A DNA stretch of 64,000 nucleotides from Puffinus mauretanicus (lineage: Eukaryota; Chordata; Aves; Procellariiformes; Procellariidae). Location of the stretch: the NCBI GenBank assembly GCA_023333565.1, contig JAJKFH010000241.1, positions 310,001 to 374,000 of the forward strand, in the 5' to 3' direction. The notes beneath the pieces are model-generated. The model saw nothing but the letters and a program-made list of their open reading frames with translations. It searched no databases and was not told where the DNA came from. The first letter of the stretch is position 1. Each line of letters starts with the position of its first letter. Positions 54,316-64,000 of this stretch are shown here, in pieces. The position numbers were made by a program, and so were the translations under genes.

Positions 54316-56459
54316 ATTAAGCCTCGGCTTTCGAATGCTTCGTGCAGAGCCCAGCCCAGTGCTCCTCAGAGAGCTGGGCTGGAGAGCGGGGATGTCTCGC
54401 AGCCACTTTTCCAGGAGACGCTGACCCGCAGGGACACAGAAGAGACCCGTATGGCTGCTCCCCTGGGGACAGTCCCCCCGTGCTGCCCGTGGACAGGGCA
54501 GGATGGCAGGGGACAGCCAGCAGACCCCCTTCAGACAGTGTGCCCCGGGAGGTCTCCGTTGACGGCCCAGCCTGGACGGTCCCCCAGAAAGCATTTTGAT
54601 CGGTCACCCCCTGCCGCAGCACGGATCCTGGCCCGCGGCCGTGCCCCCAGCCCGGCTCAGGACCAGCCCTGCTGTAGGGGCTGGGGCCGGACCAGCCCCA
54701 TAACCACCGTGAGAAATCAGCACCGGCCGCTCCAGCTGCGCCGAGCGGAAGAACAACGCCAAGCCAGCCCCGATCCCTCTGAGGGGCAGCTGCTGACGGG
54801 CTGTCGGGGGTGTCGGGGGGAGTGGGGTGCGGCTCCCCACCCAAACCGGAGCCCGGGCTCCCCCTGCCCTGCCAGCACGGCTGCTCCCAGCTCCGTGCCG
54901 CCGGCTGCAGCGAGCTCCCGGCCCTGCTGCGATGCTGCCGATGCTCCGCTCCTGCCGGGCTCGACACCTGCTCTTTCAGGAGTCTTTAAGCTTTTTTTTT
55001 CCCAAACTCCAGGAGGAATCCCCTGCTGTCAGCTGCTCTCCTGGCACGACGATCCCTCATTTCCAGAGATAAGAGACGAGCGAGGCGCTCGCCCTCCTGC
55101 ATTCCCCTGCCCTGCCTGTACCTGGAGAATTGCTGCTCTCGCCAAACCAGCTGTCGGGGGACCGGCAGGCTCCCAGCCGGCAGACCCCCGGGAAGCTTGC
55201 AGGGAGGCAGTAGGAATAATCAGTCTTTGCCCTTCTCCAGTGCCTTTCAGCCGAGGATCTCAAAGCACGCTGATCCGGAGGCTAATTGGGCAGAAACGGG
55301 AACAGCTGGCAGGACAGCAGTGGGACGCGAAGCCGCCTCGGCCTCGCTCACCGCTCACACCGCAGAGCAGCGGGCAGGAGGTTCTGCATCCGTCTCTGCT
55401 CTACCCTGGGATTAACTCTTACCTCTCTCCCGCTTCCCTAAAATGGCTGTTGATGCTCCAGGTCCATCCCAGGCTGAGGCAGAGCTCACCCTCTGGCAAA
55501 GGGACACACATCGGCGATTAAGACGATGATTTATTTTCCAGGCAGGATTGGTCCAACAGTCTGGGCAGGCGGTGAAGAGCCTGAGCCCTGATCCTGATAC
55601 TCTCACCGGTCCAGAGAGCAGAGCAAAAATCGGGGGGCTCAAAGCCCCTTTGCCTGAACAGGGCTCTGCGGGAGCGAGCCCCGGTCCCCGGGCCAGATTT
55701 CCCCAGCATGCGCAGCTGAACGGGGCACGCAGGGACCCCGCCGAGGCTTGTGGTGGCCACCCTGCCCACGCAGTTGTGACAGCCACCCTGCCCAGGCAAA
55801 GGCAGCTGTGGGACCACCGCTGGCAGGCATGTCCTCCTGCCTTTTCCGGAGAAGCTGGGCAGGACCAGGCTCCTGCCTGCAGATTAGGTCCATCCCGGGC
55901 TGTTGCACGCAGCCCAGCAGCAGACCACAGGAACGCTCCTTCCTCCTCTGAACACCAAGCTTTTGGCTTTGGGAGCATCCTGCAGCAAGGAGCTCCAGGT
56001 GCCCATCACGCCTCACGCGGACGAGCACTTCTTTCCACGGGTTTCAACTTTCCCTCCTCTTTCCAGGGCAGTTCAGTGTCTCACCGGTCTCCTAAACCCA
56101 TGGAAGTTATTTTTTTGTAGGTAACGCAGACACAGTGGGACCGGGAAGCTGCAGAGGCAGCTCTGCTCTGCCCACAGCCAGGGAGAGGAATGGTTTTCCC
56201 ATCCCTCTCGGCACAAGCTCCCCGCCCGATGCTCGAAGAAACGGTTTCTTCCCACTGCTGGAGGTTCCCGTGCTTGACAAAAGCCGCGGGAGGAGACGTG
56301 GGGTGGCCAAACGATTAGGAGGCGAGTGCTAAAGGACGTCTATAGGAATTAGATAATCTGTCCTCTCTGCGGCCAAGTGCCCACCTTGATGGGCAGAGGG
56401 ACGGGAGGCTCTGCGATACGTCTCCGTTACGGACATAAACCTTTCCCTCCCCCCACGCA

Positions 56460-56700
56460 ATGAAAACTGCATCAATAGATCCCCCATCTGCTCACATACA
56501 TCACACACTTCACTCCAGTTTATTAGCTGGAATAAATCATAAATATTTCATTATACATCAACGACGCTCAACTCCGGGAAGGCGCAATCCATCACCTCGA
56601 CACTCCTTGCGACCTGCCGCCATGCAATAAGCTTTCCAGTCTATTAAACAAGATTGATACAGTGTGCTAGGATGGACTAGGGGAATTTATTTATGGAGCG
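56460..56700. promoter_or_regulatory. Candidate conserved non-coding element in ACSF3 intron
   Basis: AT-rich block: GTTTATTAGCTGG, AATAAATCATAAATATTTC, GCAATAAGC, CTATTAAACAAGATTGATAC and GAATTTATTTATGG. No reading frame or repeat. Confidence 0.38.
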
Positions 56701-57839
56701 CTGGGAGAGGCAGGGCACCGAACGCATGGTGCCTCACGGGCAAATCGGGGCTGCTCCCGTTAGCTCCTTGGAGCGGGCAGCCCAACCAGAAAGCCGCGGA
56801 GCAGGCAGAGGCAGAGTCCTCCCCCACCACGGTGCGAGGTAGGAAGATGCTGCGGCAAAGCAGGGCCCGGGCTGAACCCCGGGGTGCCCAGGTCGGGGTG
56901 CAGGACCTCGGGGTCCTGTGCAAGGAACGGGAGCTCCCGCTCCAGGCTGGACCGCACGGAGGGATTGGCAGAGCTCCAGCAGAAAGCGCCCACCTCTGCC
57001 CTGCTCAGCACCCCAGGCTCATCGGCAGGCAGAGGAGACCCACGCTGCTGTGGCTGCACGAGAGCAGTAGCTGCTCTTCCGCGCTGGGGAACAGGTTCCT
57101 CAGTGCTGTGAGACCTGCGTGTGCCCAGAAATACTCACTGTAGCGCCAGCATTTTGCTACTCTTTGAAGCTCCAGGCTCATTTTAACACCACACCTTCTC
57201 CTTTGCTTCTGCCCATCGTGAAAATGAACACGTCTCCAGCTCAGCAGAGGCCAGCAGCAAACAGAGGGGACCTTTCCAGTGCACAGTGCAACCACAGCGC
57301 TGCTCCTCGCCCTCCACCACGTCCTATGGCGTGGGGCACTGCCACCCGTGCTTCACCCTTACAACCTTATTGCTATTGCACACGGCAGCAATGCTCCCAC
57401 CAACTGTCACCTCCCCTCCGTCAGAGGTGCAAAGATTAAGTGATTCACCGAGGGTGACGCAGGGCAGCTCTGAGCCCCTCGGCTGCTGCTCTCTCCATGC
57501 CGGAGCCGACGGAAAGCCCAGCACCAGCCCGGCAGAAGCGTGCGTCCTCCGGCAGGGACCTTGCAGGCGGTTGCAGGTCAGCCCCCAGCTCAGGAATCCG
57601 ACCTCATCCATCCAAGAGAGACCTCACCTCTCCAAGCCACATCTCCCTTCAGGAGCAAGAGCAGCATTGCTGTTAGTAACTCTCCGGTTGAATAGCGGGC
57701 GTGCAACCGGCCGATGAGCTACCCATGCCCGATGGATGCTCGGCAAGATGCTAACCTGGCACACGGCAATGCGGAGCCTCTCCGCGGCACGCTGCGCTGC
57801 TGGGATTGATTAGAGGCAGCCTTGCTCCTGAAGGGGATT

Positions 57840-58060
57840 GACACAGCCTCGGCAACGATGATGTATGTGTACATATCTATTTAATGAAATGCTAAATGAT
57901 AGGCTAAATAACAGAAGCAACTTTAGCTTGATTTATTGCACGGAAATGAATAATGTTTGTCACTGCTGTCAGCCATCTTGGCTAAGAACAGGGGTTACGA
58001 ACACAAATTGTAGCTAATTAACAGTAATTAGCACTTCTGAAATTCTGGATTTTGGCTCCT
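57840..58060. promoter_or_regulatory. Candidate conserved non-coding element in ACSF3 intron
   Basis: 220 bases rich in homeodomain cores: TCTATTTAATGAAATG, CTAAATGATAGGCTAAATAA, GATTTATTGCAC, and the pair CTAATTAAC / GTAATTAGC at 58014-58032. Also CTGTCA (MEIS/TGIF) and GCCATCTTGGC (YY1-like). Sharp transition to GC-rich flanks. Confidence 0.48.
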
Positions 58061-58787
58061 TCGCAGAGGCCGGTTGTGCAGCAGTGTGAGTCCCAGCTCT
58101 CACAGGCCGCCCACCTGGGCTGCCGAAGGCTCGTCACCTCTCCCTGTCACCCCGCATCCATCCCGCACATTCTCTGAGATCAGGCTGCTTTCCCGGGGCT
58201 TGCTCCATTCCCCCTCCGCTCCCCCGCTGCTGCCTCGCATCCCCGACCGCTTCGGCAGGGAGACGCAGCAGGAAAACCCTGGGCTCCTCTGGCAGCCTCC
58301 CGGCATCAAAGTTAACCAGAGCCAAGCCCTGATCCTGTCCTTTCCACAGGTTCTTGGATCCTCTTTCGAGTTACAAGGGGACCTGAGGAAGTTCCTGTTA
58401 ATCCTGATCCAGGGCGTAAAGTTGAAATCTTGAACTTCTGCTTCTGCACACCTTTTCCACCCTGCGCAGACCGCCATGGTGAGACCTGCCGAGCTCCCAA
58501 AGACCGGCTTGCTGCTGCCTCCGGAGCCTGCCACAGCAGTGGAGCGGCTCTTCGGGGCTACTCAGGTCCGTCTACCCTCACCTGGACGCCTGGACCAGCA
58601 AAATGCCTTCCCTGGGCTCACGAAAGACAACGACCAAAAATAAATGGGCTGCTTCTGCAGGGGCATGGGGCTCCTCCAAGGCGCGGCTCCCGTTGCGGTG
58701 TACCGAGGGCTGGTGTGCGCCGCAATCGTTAATAAAGCATCAAAGGCTCCTGAGGGGGAGAGTTTGAAACTTCTTCAAAAAAACACT

Positions 58788-58830
58788 TGCATATTAATAA
58801 TGCACCAATTATTCATGAGGAAACCATCTC
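58788..58830. promoter_or_regulatory. Candidate POU-type element
   Basis: TGCATATTAATAATGCA (58788-58804) has inverted TGCAT arms around ATTAATA and includes GCAT-AT-TAAT, a POU-domain site form. CAATTATTCATGAG follows at once. Confidence 0.42.
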
Positions 58831-59675
58831 CCCTCCCCGGCAACTTCCAGGGCTCCTGTTTGCTCGGGTGCTGCCTGGGCGCAATGCAAAAGCCCTTCCC
58901 AGCGACCCAGCCCTGCCCAGCAGAGCCACTGGCACCAGCTCTCCGCCGGGACGAGTGCAGCTATCCTGGCCCCGGCAGCCCCGGCACGGCGCCTCAGCGC
59001 TCTCGCTGGCAGCAGCCCTACCTATCTGCTACTCCTCTTGTTGCCAAAACCCTCCAGCGGAGCCAGGGAGCGGAGGAGAGGAGCTGCAGCCCCGAGATAC
59101 GTTCCTGGGGCTGCGTAAGGCAGGTCAGCTCGGAGAGGCGCCGGCTGCTCTCCTTGCAGGTCCCATCGACCGGTGTCCGAGAGCCTGCCGGGCCCCGGTG
59201 CTGATGCTCTGCAAAGCGGGGATGGATTTCCTAGCAAACCCCAGCCCAGAGCCTCCTCAAGGTCCTCAGCAAGTTCTGCTTCAACCGCCTGGAAGGGGAG
59301 AGCCCTTCGCCCTCCAGCCAGACGGAGGAGCTGCCCCGAGGGGTCTGGATGGGGACTTTGTTCTCCAGACACGGGCTGTGCAGCCACCGAGCGCAGCCCG
59401 GCACGGGGAGGTTTGCCGTTGCCTTCACTGCGAACTGCCTGGCGGCGGTGGGAACCCCGGACGGACGTGCGGACATCCAAAGACGCCGACACACCAAGGA
59501 TGATGCTGGTTGCTCCCATGCCTCCCCCCAACACTGTACCCGAGAGTAATAGGTGGCTGTCACGCTTTGCGAGCCACCGTCCACTGAGGCAGAGCAAGAT
59601 TTCGATGCTGTTACAGATTTCTACCTGCGTGAAATCTGGAGGTAATTTAACGGCTTACGAGAAAGGAAATAAATC

Positions 59676-59705
59676 TATTAGAATGGAATCGCTGTTTGTT
59701 TACGT
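59676..59705. promoter_or_regulatory. Candidate FOX/TEAD element
   Basis: GAATGGAATC (TEAD-like) followed by GTTTGTTTAC (59694-59703), a full forkhead consensus. It lies in an AT-rich island of the ACSF3 intron. Confidence 0.3.
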
Positions 59706-59727
59706 GTCTTGCCATGAACATCACCAC

Positions 59728-59744
59728 GAGCAGCAGCAGCAGCA
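59728..59744. repeat. (CAG)5 trinucleotide repeat
   Basis: Five CAG units within the intron; short and non-coding. Confidence 0.85.
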
Positions 59745-59840
59745 GGTGTATGTGCAAGCACCATTTATTTACATAATAAAATTGCCAAGTAGATTTGTAG
59801 CTCAGGGGCATCCTCGCCTCTCCGTGCATGTGCCTAACTC

Positions 59841-59856
59841 CCATTAGCGCTAATGG
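59841..59856. promoter_or_regulatory. Perfect 16-bp palindrome with two homeodomain cores
   Basis: CCATTAGCGCTAATGG reads identically on both strands and places ATTA and TAAT back to back across GCGC. A homodimer site is plausible but inferred. Confidence 0.4.
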
Positions 59857-62219
59857 CAGGCGCTGTGTGCTCAGCAAGCGGGGAACAGACCCTCCAACTG
59901 CCCTAATGTCTGGTACTAAGAGATGTAGGGATGCAGACGTCTCGACGTGTCGGTTCCTCTCCCCCGACTTGGTCAGGGGATGGGAATTGCATCGCAGCTT
60001 CAAGCTGCTTTGCAGTGCTCCCCATCTGCGAGAGCTGTCGGGTCTGCTGCGAGCTGCCTGCTCCCGGGAGAGAGGGGGTTAAGCAGCTGACTCCCCACTC
60101 TCAAAACTTCTGCACAGACCCCTGGAGCATCCAGCACGAGGAAAAAAGAAAAGCAGAAAAAAAAACCCCAGCCTGGAATGAATTCCTGTCATGCTCTGGG
60201 GAAGTTTGTTTGTATTCCACAGGCAGCAGCGCTGAGCCTGCTGTCAGAGCCACGCTGGGAGAAAGGGCAAAACCCTGCCGAGATGAAAGAATGTGAAGCG
60301 CTGGTACAGCCTCCCCTGGCATTTACACCTGGGAAAAAAAAAAAAAACCCACTCAAGGGCATCTCACGAAGAGCTGTGCTAATAAGGCACTCCTCCCCGC
60401 GCTGTGTGGCTGCGCCGGTGGAGCGGGAGATGGAGCGGTGCAGGGAACGCTGGCAGCATCTCCAGGTACCTGGGAGGCGAAAGCTGCAGATAAGACAAGT
60501 CTGATTTCAACCCAGTAATCCTGAGCTGTGCTCTCCCCCACTTCCAGCTCGGGGACAGGGGCAGTCGGGGTCTTGCTGCTGGAAGACGAGGAGCACAGCT
60601 ACCCCCTGTCTCGGCTGATAAATCAGCAATACCTTCCTCTCACAGCCGTGTTTTTTAAAGGCTCCTCGAGTGTCTTGTACCTCTCAGGCAGCAGGCTGAG
60701 AAGCCAGGGCGATGCTCGCTGACCCCGTGCTGTACCCTCACGGCTCGCCTGCACGTCCTATGTCCTTCGCCATCCTGAAGCCTGCTCGGTGCAAATCCCC
60801 CCGTCCGTGCTCTGCTCTACAGCCCCGACCCGACCGCTGTGAGCGGGCTCGTGCCACCGCACAGACCTGGCTCTGCTCTCAAGAGGATTTTTCTCCAGGG
60901 GCACCCTGCTCGATCAGAGTGCTCTGCCTAGCGCAGGAGAGAAGGCAAGGCAGTATTTAGGCAGGGGCAGATTAACCTCTCGTGACACTTAGTCCTGCTG
61001 CACCACGCCTTCACGCAGGATTCACCCCAAGGGTGCATCTCTGGTCACTCTCGTTTTAAAGATGTTCTAAAGAGAAAAACGCACAGGAAACTACAGGAAA
61101 GATGTAGATTATTTTTGGTCCAATTCCCATGAAAATAGGCTAGAACCCCAGCCATGGGATGCACCAGTGAAGTTGTGGTGGACGTATGGGGTGGGCTCTT
61201 GGCTGTGTACCAAAGTCTGGAGCCTTGGGCTCTGCACACACAAAGTCGAGGCTGAGGGATCCCCCAGCAGGAGCATTTCCGATGCCTGCTCCTCATGCCC
61301 ACACTGATTGGGATGGGCAGGAGATGGGTGCAGAACATACACGCATCTGGTGGCTTCCTTCTCTGTGAACTGCGAAGCTCACCCCATCCTCGGCACCATT
61401 TCACGTTCCTTCACAGACACAGAGGATTCTAGGTGAAGGCGAAGGGCTGGTTTAAGGCTGGCAGTGGTGTTGGCAGCTCTTGAAAGCCCACAGGTGAACA
61501 CAGCTAGCAGCTTCAGCTTCATCTGCAGGCACGTTAGGGGAGTTTGGAAAGCATCATCCACCGCATTCCCTCCAAACCTCAAACCCTCTCCCACCCCTGC
61601 GAGACGGGCTTCCCAGCACGCCCAAATGGCCAGTAGGTTTTGGCTAGCAAATACAAAGGCCGATCTCCACACTATTGTTTCAGGGCCTCAGGGATTGCTG
61701 CATATGGTCCCTGCTCCGCCTTGGCTCGGGTTGGTGTCAGACCCCTTACATGACATGTACCAGCAGACCAAGTCCTGGGCACCAGCTTTCAGCCAGGAGA
61801 GGACAGCACCAAATGGATTAACAGAAACTCGGACCTCGGCGGAGTCTGGCAGCATCCTGGCTCCTGCCTGCCCTTGGCAGAGGTGCTGTACCTCATTTCT
61901 GGGTACGCTCTGCACATGTAGCGCATGACCAGGAGCCTCTCCAACCCTTCAGCACATCGCAGACCTGAAGGACAAGCAGCAGATGAAGCCTCCCCAGCCC
62001 AGCGGGGCTGCACACCCTGCTCCAAGGGTGCCATACTCCTCTAATGGGAAACAGCAGACAAAACAGCCGAACCTTTGAACGTTTCTGCAAGCCAGGCAGC
62101 CAAGACTTCGTAGGCTCACTCATGATTAGCAGGAACTCGTGGGTGACTGATATGACACAAGTAGGCTGGGCAGAGGGAGCCCCCCCGCTGCTTACAGCCA
62201 GAATTACTGCAGATGGGTT

Positions 62220-62790
62220 TGCCCAGAGGACAAGCCAGAAAAGAAAATGGGTAAGTAAAAATGAAAAACGTGGGTTTTTTCACATTAGCATTTAAATATT
62301 TATAGAAATCCCTGCAGACAAGATGAAAAAGAAAACTCAAAGACTAATAAATAAGTAAATGCTCCAAGGTGTGGCAGCCCAGCTGAACGCGTCTGCCACT
62401 CAGCTGGCAAAACTTTGAAGAGCATGGTAACCATGCGTGCACAGCTAAAAATAATAATTGTCATAATAAAAACATTAGACTAAACCCCTCTGCTTTGGCT
62501 TCTGCCCTCTGCAGAACAGCTAAGGGATCAATTACACCTTAGCTAAAGAGAGCACTACCTCTTCTTTTCCGTGCCGTGACCTGTCCCAGTCTCTGGTGAG
62601 AAGAATTATTAAATAAAGCTGAGATAATGATGGGAGGTTGTTGACTAAGAGAGGCAGTGGTGGGATATGAGGAAAGATATCTGCCTTAAATTGTTTGCTT
62701 AAATATACCGAAGCCTATACTTTTGCTTACAGCATGATACCATTAGTCGTAAGTAAATATGTTCTCAATAGTCTTGAGCGAAACCCAGAG
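62220..62790. other. Long AT-rich stretch in ACSF3 intron
   Basis: Nearly 600 bases of AT-rich sequence, for example CATTTAAATATTTATAG, AAAAATAATAATTGTCATAA, GAATTATTAAATAAAGC and AAATTGTTTGCTTAAATA. No known repeat or gene. Confidence 0.6.
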
Positions 62791-64000
62791 GGATGACTCT
62801 TGTTGAAAGCAAAGAGTCTCTCAAAGCCAGAGACATTCAGCTCTTCATCAAGCACTGTTACCAGCCCAATAAAATACCCAACAAAAACCTCACCACTTCA
62901 CGGCGCTTGGTCTTGGATCACGCCTGCTAAAAGCGATCCCTCGCTGTCCTGTGCTGGGGAAGGAAGGAAATCAGGCCAGTGCCTTGTCCTACAAGCTGTA
63001 ATCAGTTTGTGCAATTCCCCGGCCCTGCTCCGTGCTCCACTTTCGGCTGTGCTGGGTTGTGTAAATCAAACGCTGAAAACTGTTCAGCACGCTAAACAGA
63101 TTGTGTGGGCACCAGCAGAGTGCCTCAAGCAACGGGAAACCCGGCAAACGAGGAGGAAGGGAAAGCTGAGGACACAAAATAAGGCAGAAAAATGATAGAT
63201 GGGCAAAGGTGGAAGGAAGGTCTAGTTTCAATAAATTTCCTCTTGAGCTGGGCATCTCTGGTGGCAGGCGGGTGTCAGGACTGAAGATAACCCCATCGCC
63301 ACCCAAGCCTGAAGGACAGGCGTCCCCGCAGCCAGCGAAGCAGCCTTTCCCGCCCGTCGAATAGGTGCTTTGACAGTGCCTGCGACAGGACCATGGCCCC
63401 GTGCTCTGCGCGACCGCTCGGGGACCTCATTCAGCTGATTTGATACTGACGTTGCCCTTCGGGGTTTTTAATTTTGCACCGGAGGAGACATGCTATTTAT
63501 ACAGCGGTAAGTAGCCACTTGAAAGAAAGCCTTGCCAATGATCCAACGGGCTCTGCCAAGTACCATGAGAAAGACGATTGTTCAGCCCATTTCTTTACCA
63601 CATCCTGAGCTCAATCCTGCACTTCCCCTCTTAACCCACTCGCTGGCTTGCAATTCTCCTGCTAGGTCTTCTGACAGGCTTGCGGAGCTCAGCTTGACGT
63701 CTCTACAACATAACGCAGCCGGGGCTGCGGATGGGACTCCTTGCGTTAATCCCTGGGATGGGAAGGGAAGAGTCTCTCCCGGCGGTCGGAGCCTCAGCGA
63801 GCCCCTCTCCCTTCAGGCTGCCAGAGCAGCGCTGCCGTAGCACAGCTGGAAAGGTAAAAGCAAACAGAGACTGAGAGGGAACAGCCTGGATTGCGGAGAC
63901 GCGGGTGCCTGCTGTTCCCACCGACTCTCAGCTGGGGTGCAATTGCTCCACGCCTCCGAGAACTGGACTCCATGTAGCAGAGGTTCTCAAACGAGTAAAG

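Larger units (their letters stand above)
46478..64000 (-). other. ACSF3: Large ACSF3 intron (continues past the window)
   Basis: At least 17.5 kb without any ACSF3 exon that I can recognise in either strand. Contains one CR1 fragment, small tandem repeats, and AT-rich islands near 47390-47470, 48440-48545, 49918-49950, 52015-52090, 54255-54315, 56460-56700, 57840-58060, 58780-58830, 59640-59870 and 62220-62790. Short exons could be missed by eye. Confidence 0.65.

Noticed and set aside
46478..64000. Search for the ACSF3 AMP-binding domain exons
   Set aside because: No frame shows the expected motifs such as YTSGTTGRPKG or ERYGMTE; the exons are presumed to lie past 64000. A small exon could have escaped by-eye reading.

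Overview
This is vertebrate nuclear DNA, most likely from a bird. The genes have GT-AG introns, several coding stretches are extremely GC-rich, and the only recognisable interspersed repeat is one short fragment of a CR1 LINE in the form usual in birds. The gene order ANKRD11 - SLC22A31 - CDH15 - ACSF3, with these relative orientations, matches human 16q24.3. The corresponding chicken region is on chromosome 11 (from memory). The compact introns and low repeat load also fit an avian small chromosome. A turtle or crocodilian is less likely but not excluded by reading alone.

Layout. Positions 1-6139 are ANKRD11 intron. Nine ANKRD11 coding exons follow on the + strand (6140-21940), including one exon of 6734 bases, then a 3' UTR ending near 23050. 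Positions 23050-26400 are intergenic. A 20-bp G-rich minisatellite (26401-26637) lies just upstream of a complete nine-exon SLC22A31 gene (+, 26836-30082, 572 codons). CDH15 (M-cadherin) is complete on the - strand, with fourteen coding exons from 36364 down to 30693 (781 codons). It meets SLC22A31 tail to tail, and the two poly(A) signals are only about 80 bases apart. Upstream of CDH15 are a GC-rich promoter, a 32-bp minisatellite and a gene-free interval with several AT-rich blocks that look like conserved non-coding elements. The last three coding exons of ACSF3 (-) lie at 46477-42280. From 46478 to the end of the window I see only one very large ACSF3 intron with further AT-rich islands.

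The genes do not form a pathway. ANKRD11 is a nuclear chromatin regulator, SLC22A31 an orphan membrane transporter, CDH15 a muscle cell-adhesion protein and ACSF3 a mitochondrial malonyl-CoA synthetase. What ties them together is old synteny. The gene-free DNA around CDH15 and inside ACSF3 may be regulatory DNA for CDH15 or another neighbour, which is inference. I found no new multi-gene system. The observations most worth following are the candidate regulatory islands at 38785-38844, 39090-39245, 39765-40070, 57840-58060 and 58788-58830, the tight convergent gene ends at 30330-30421, and the two minisatellites next to the SLC22A31 and CDH15 5' ends.
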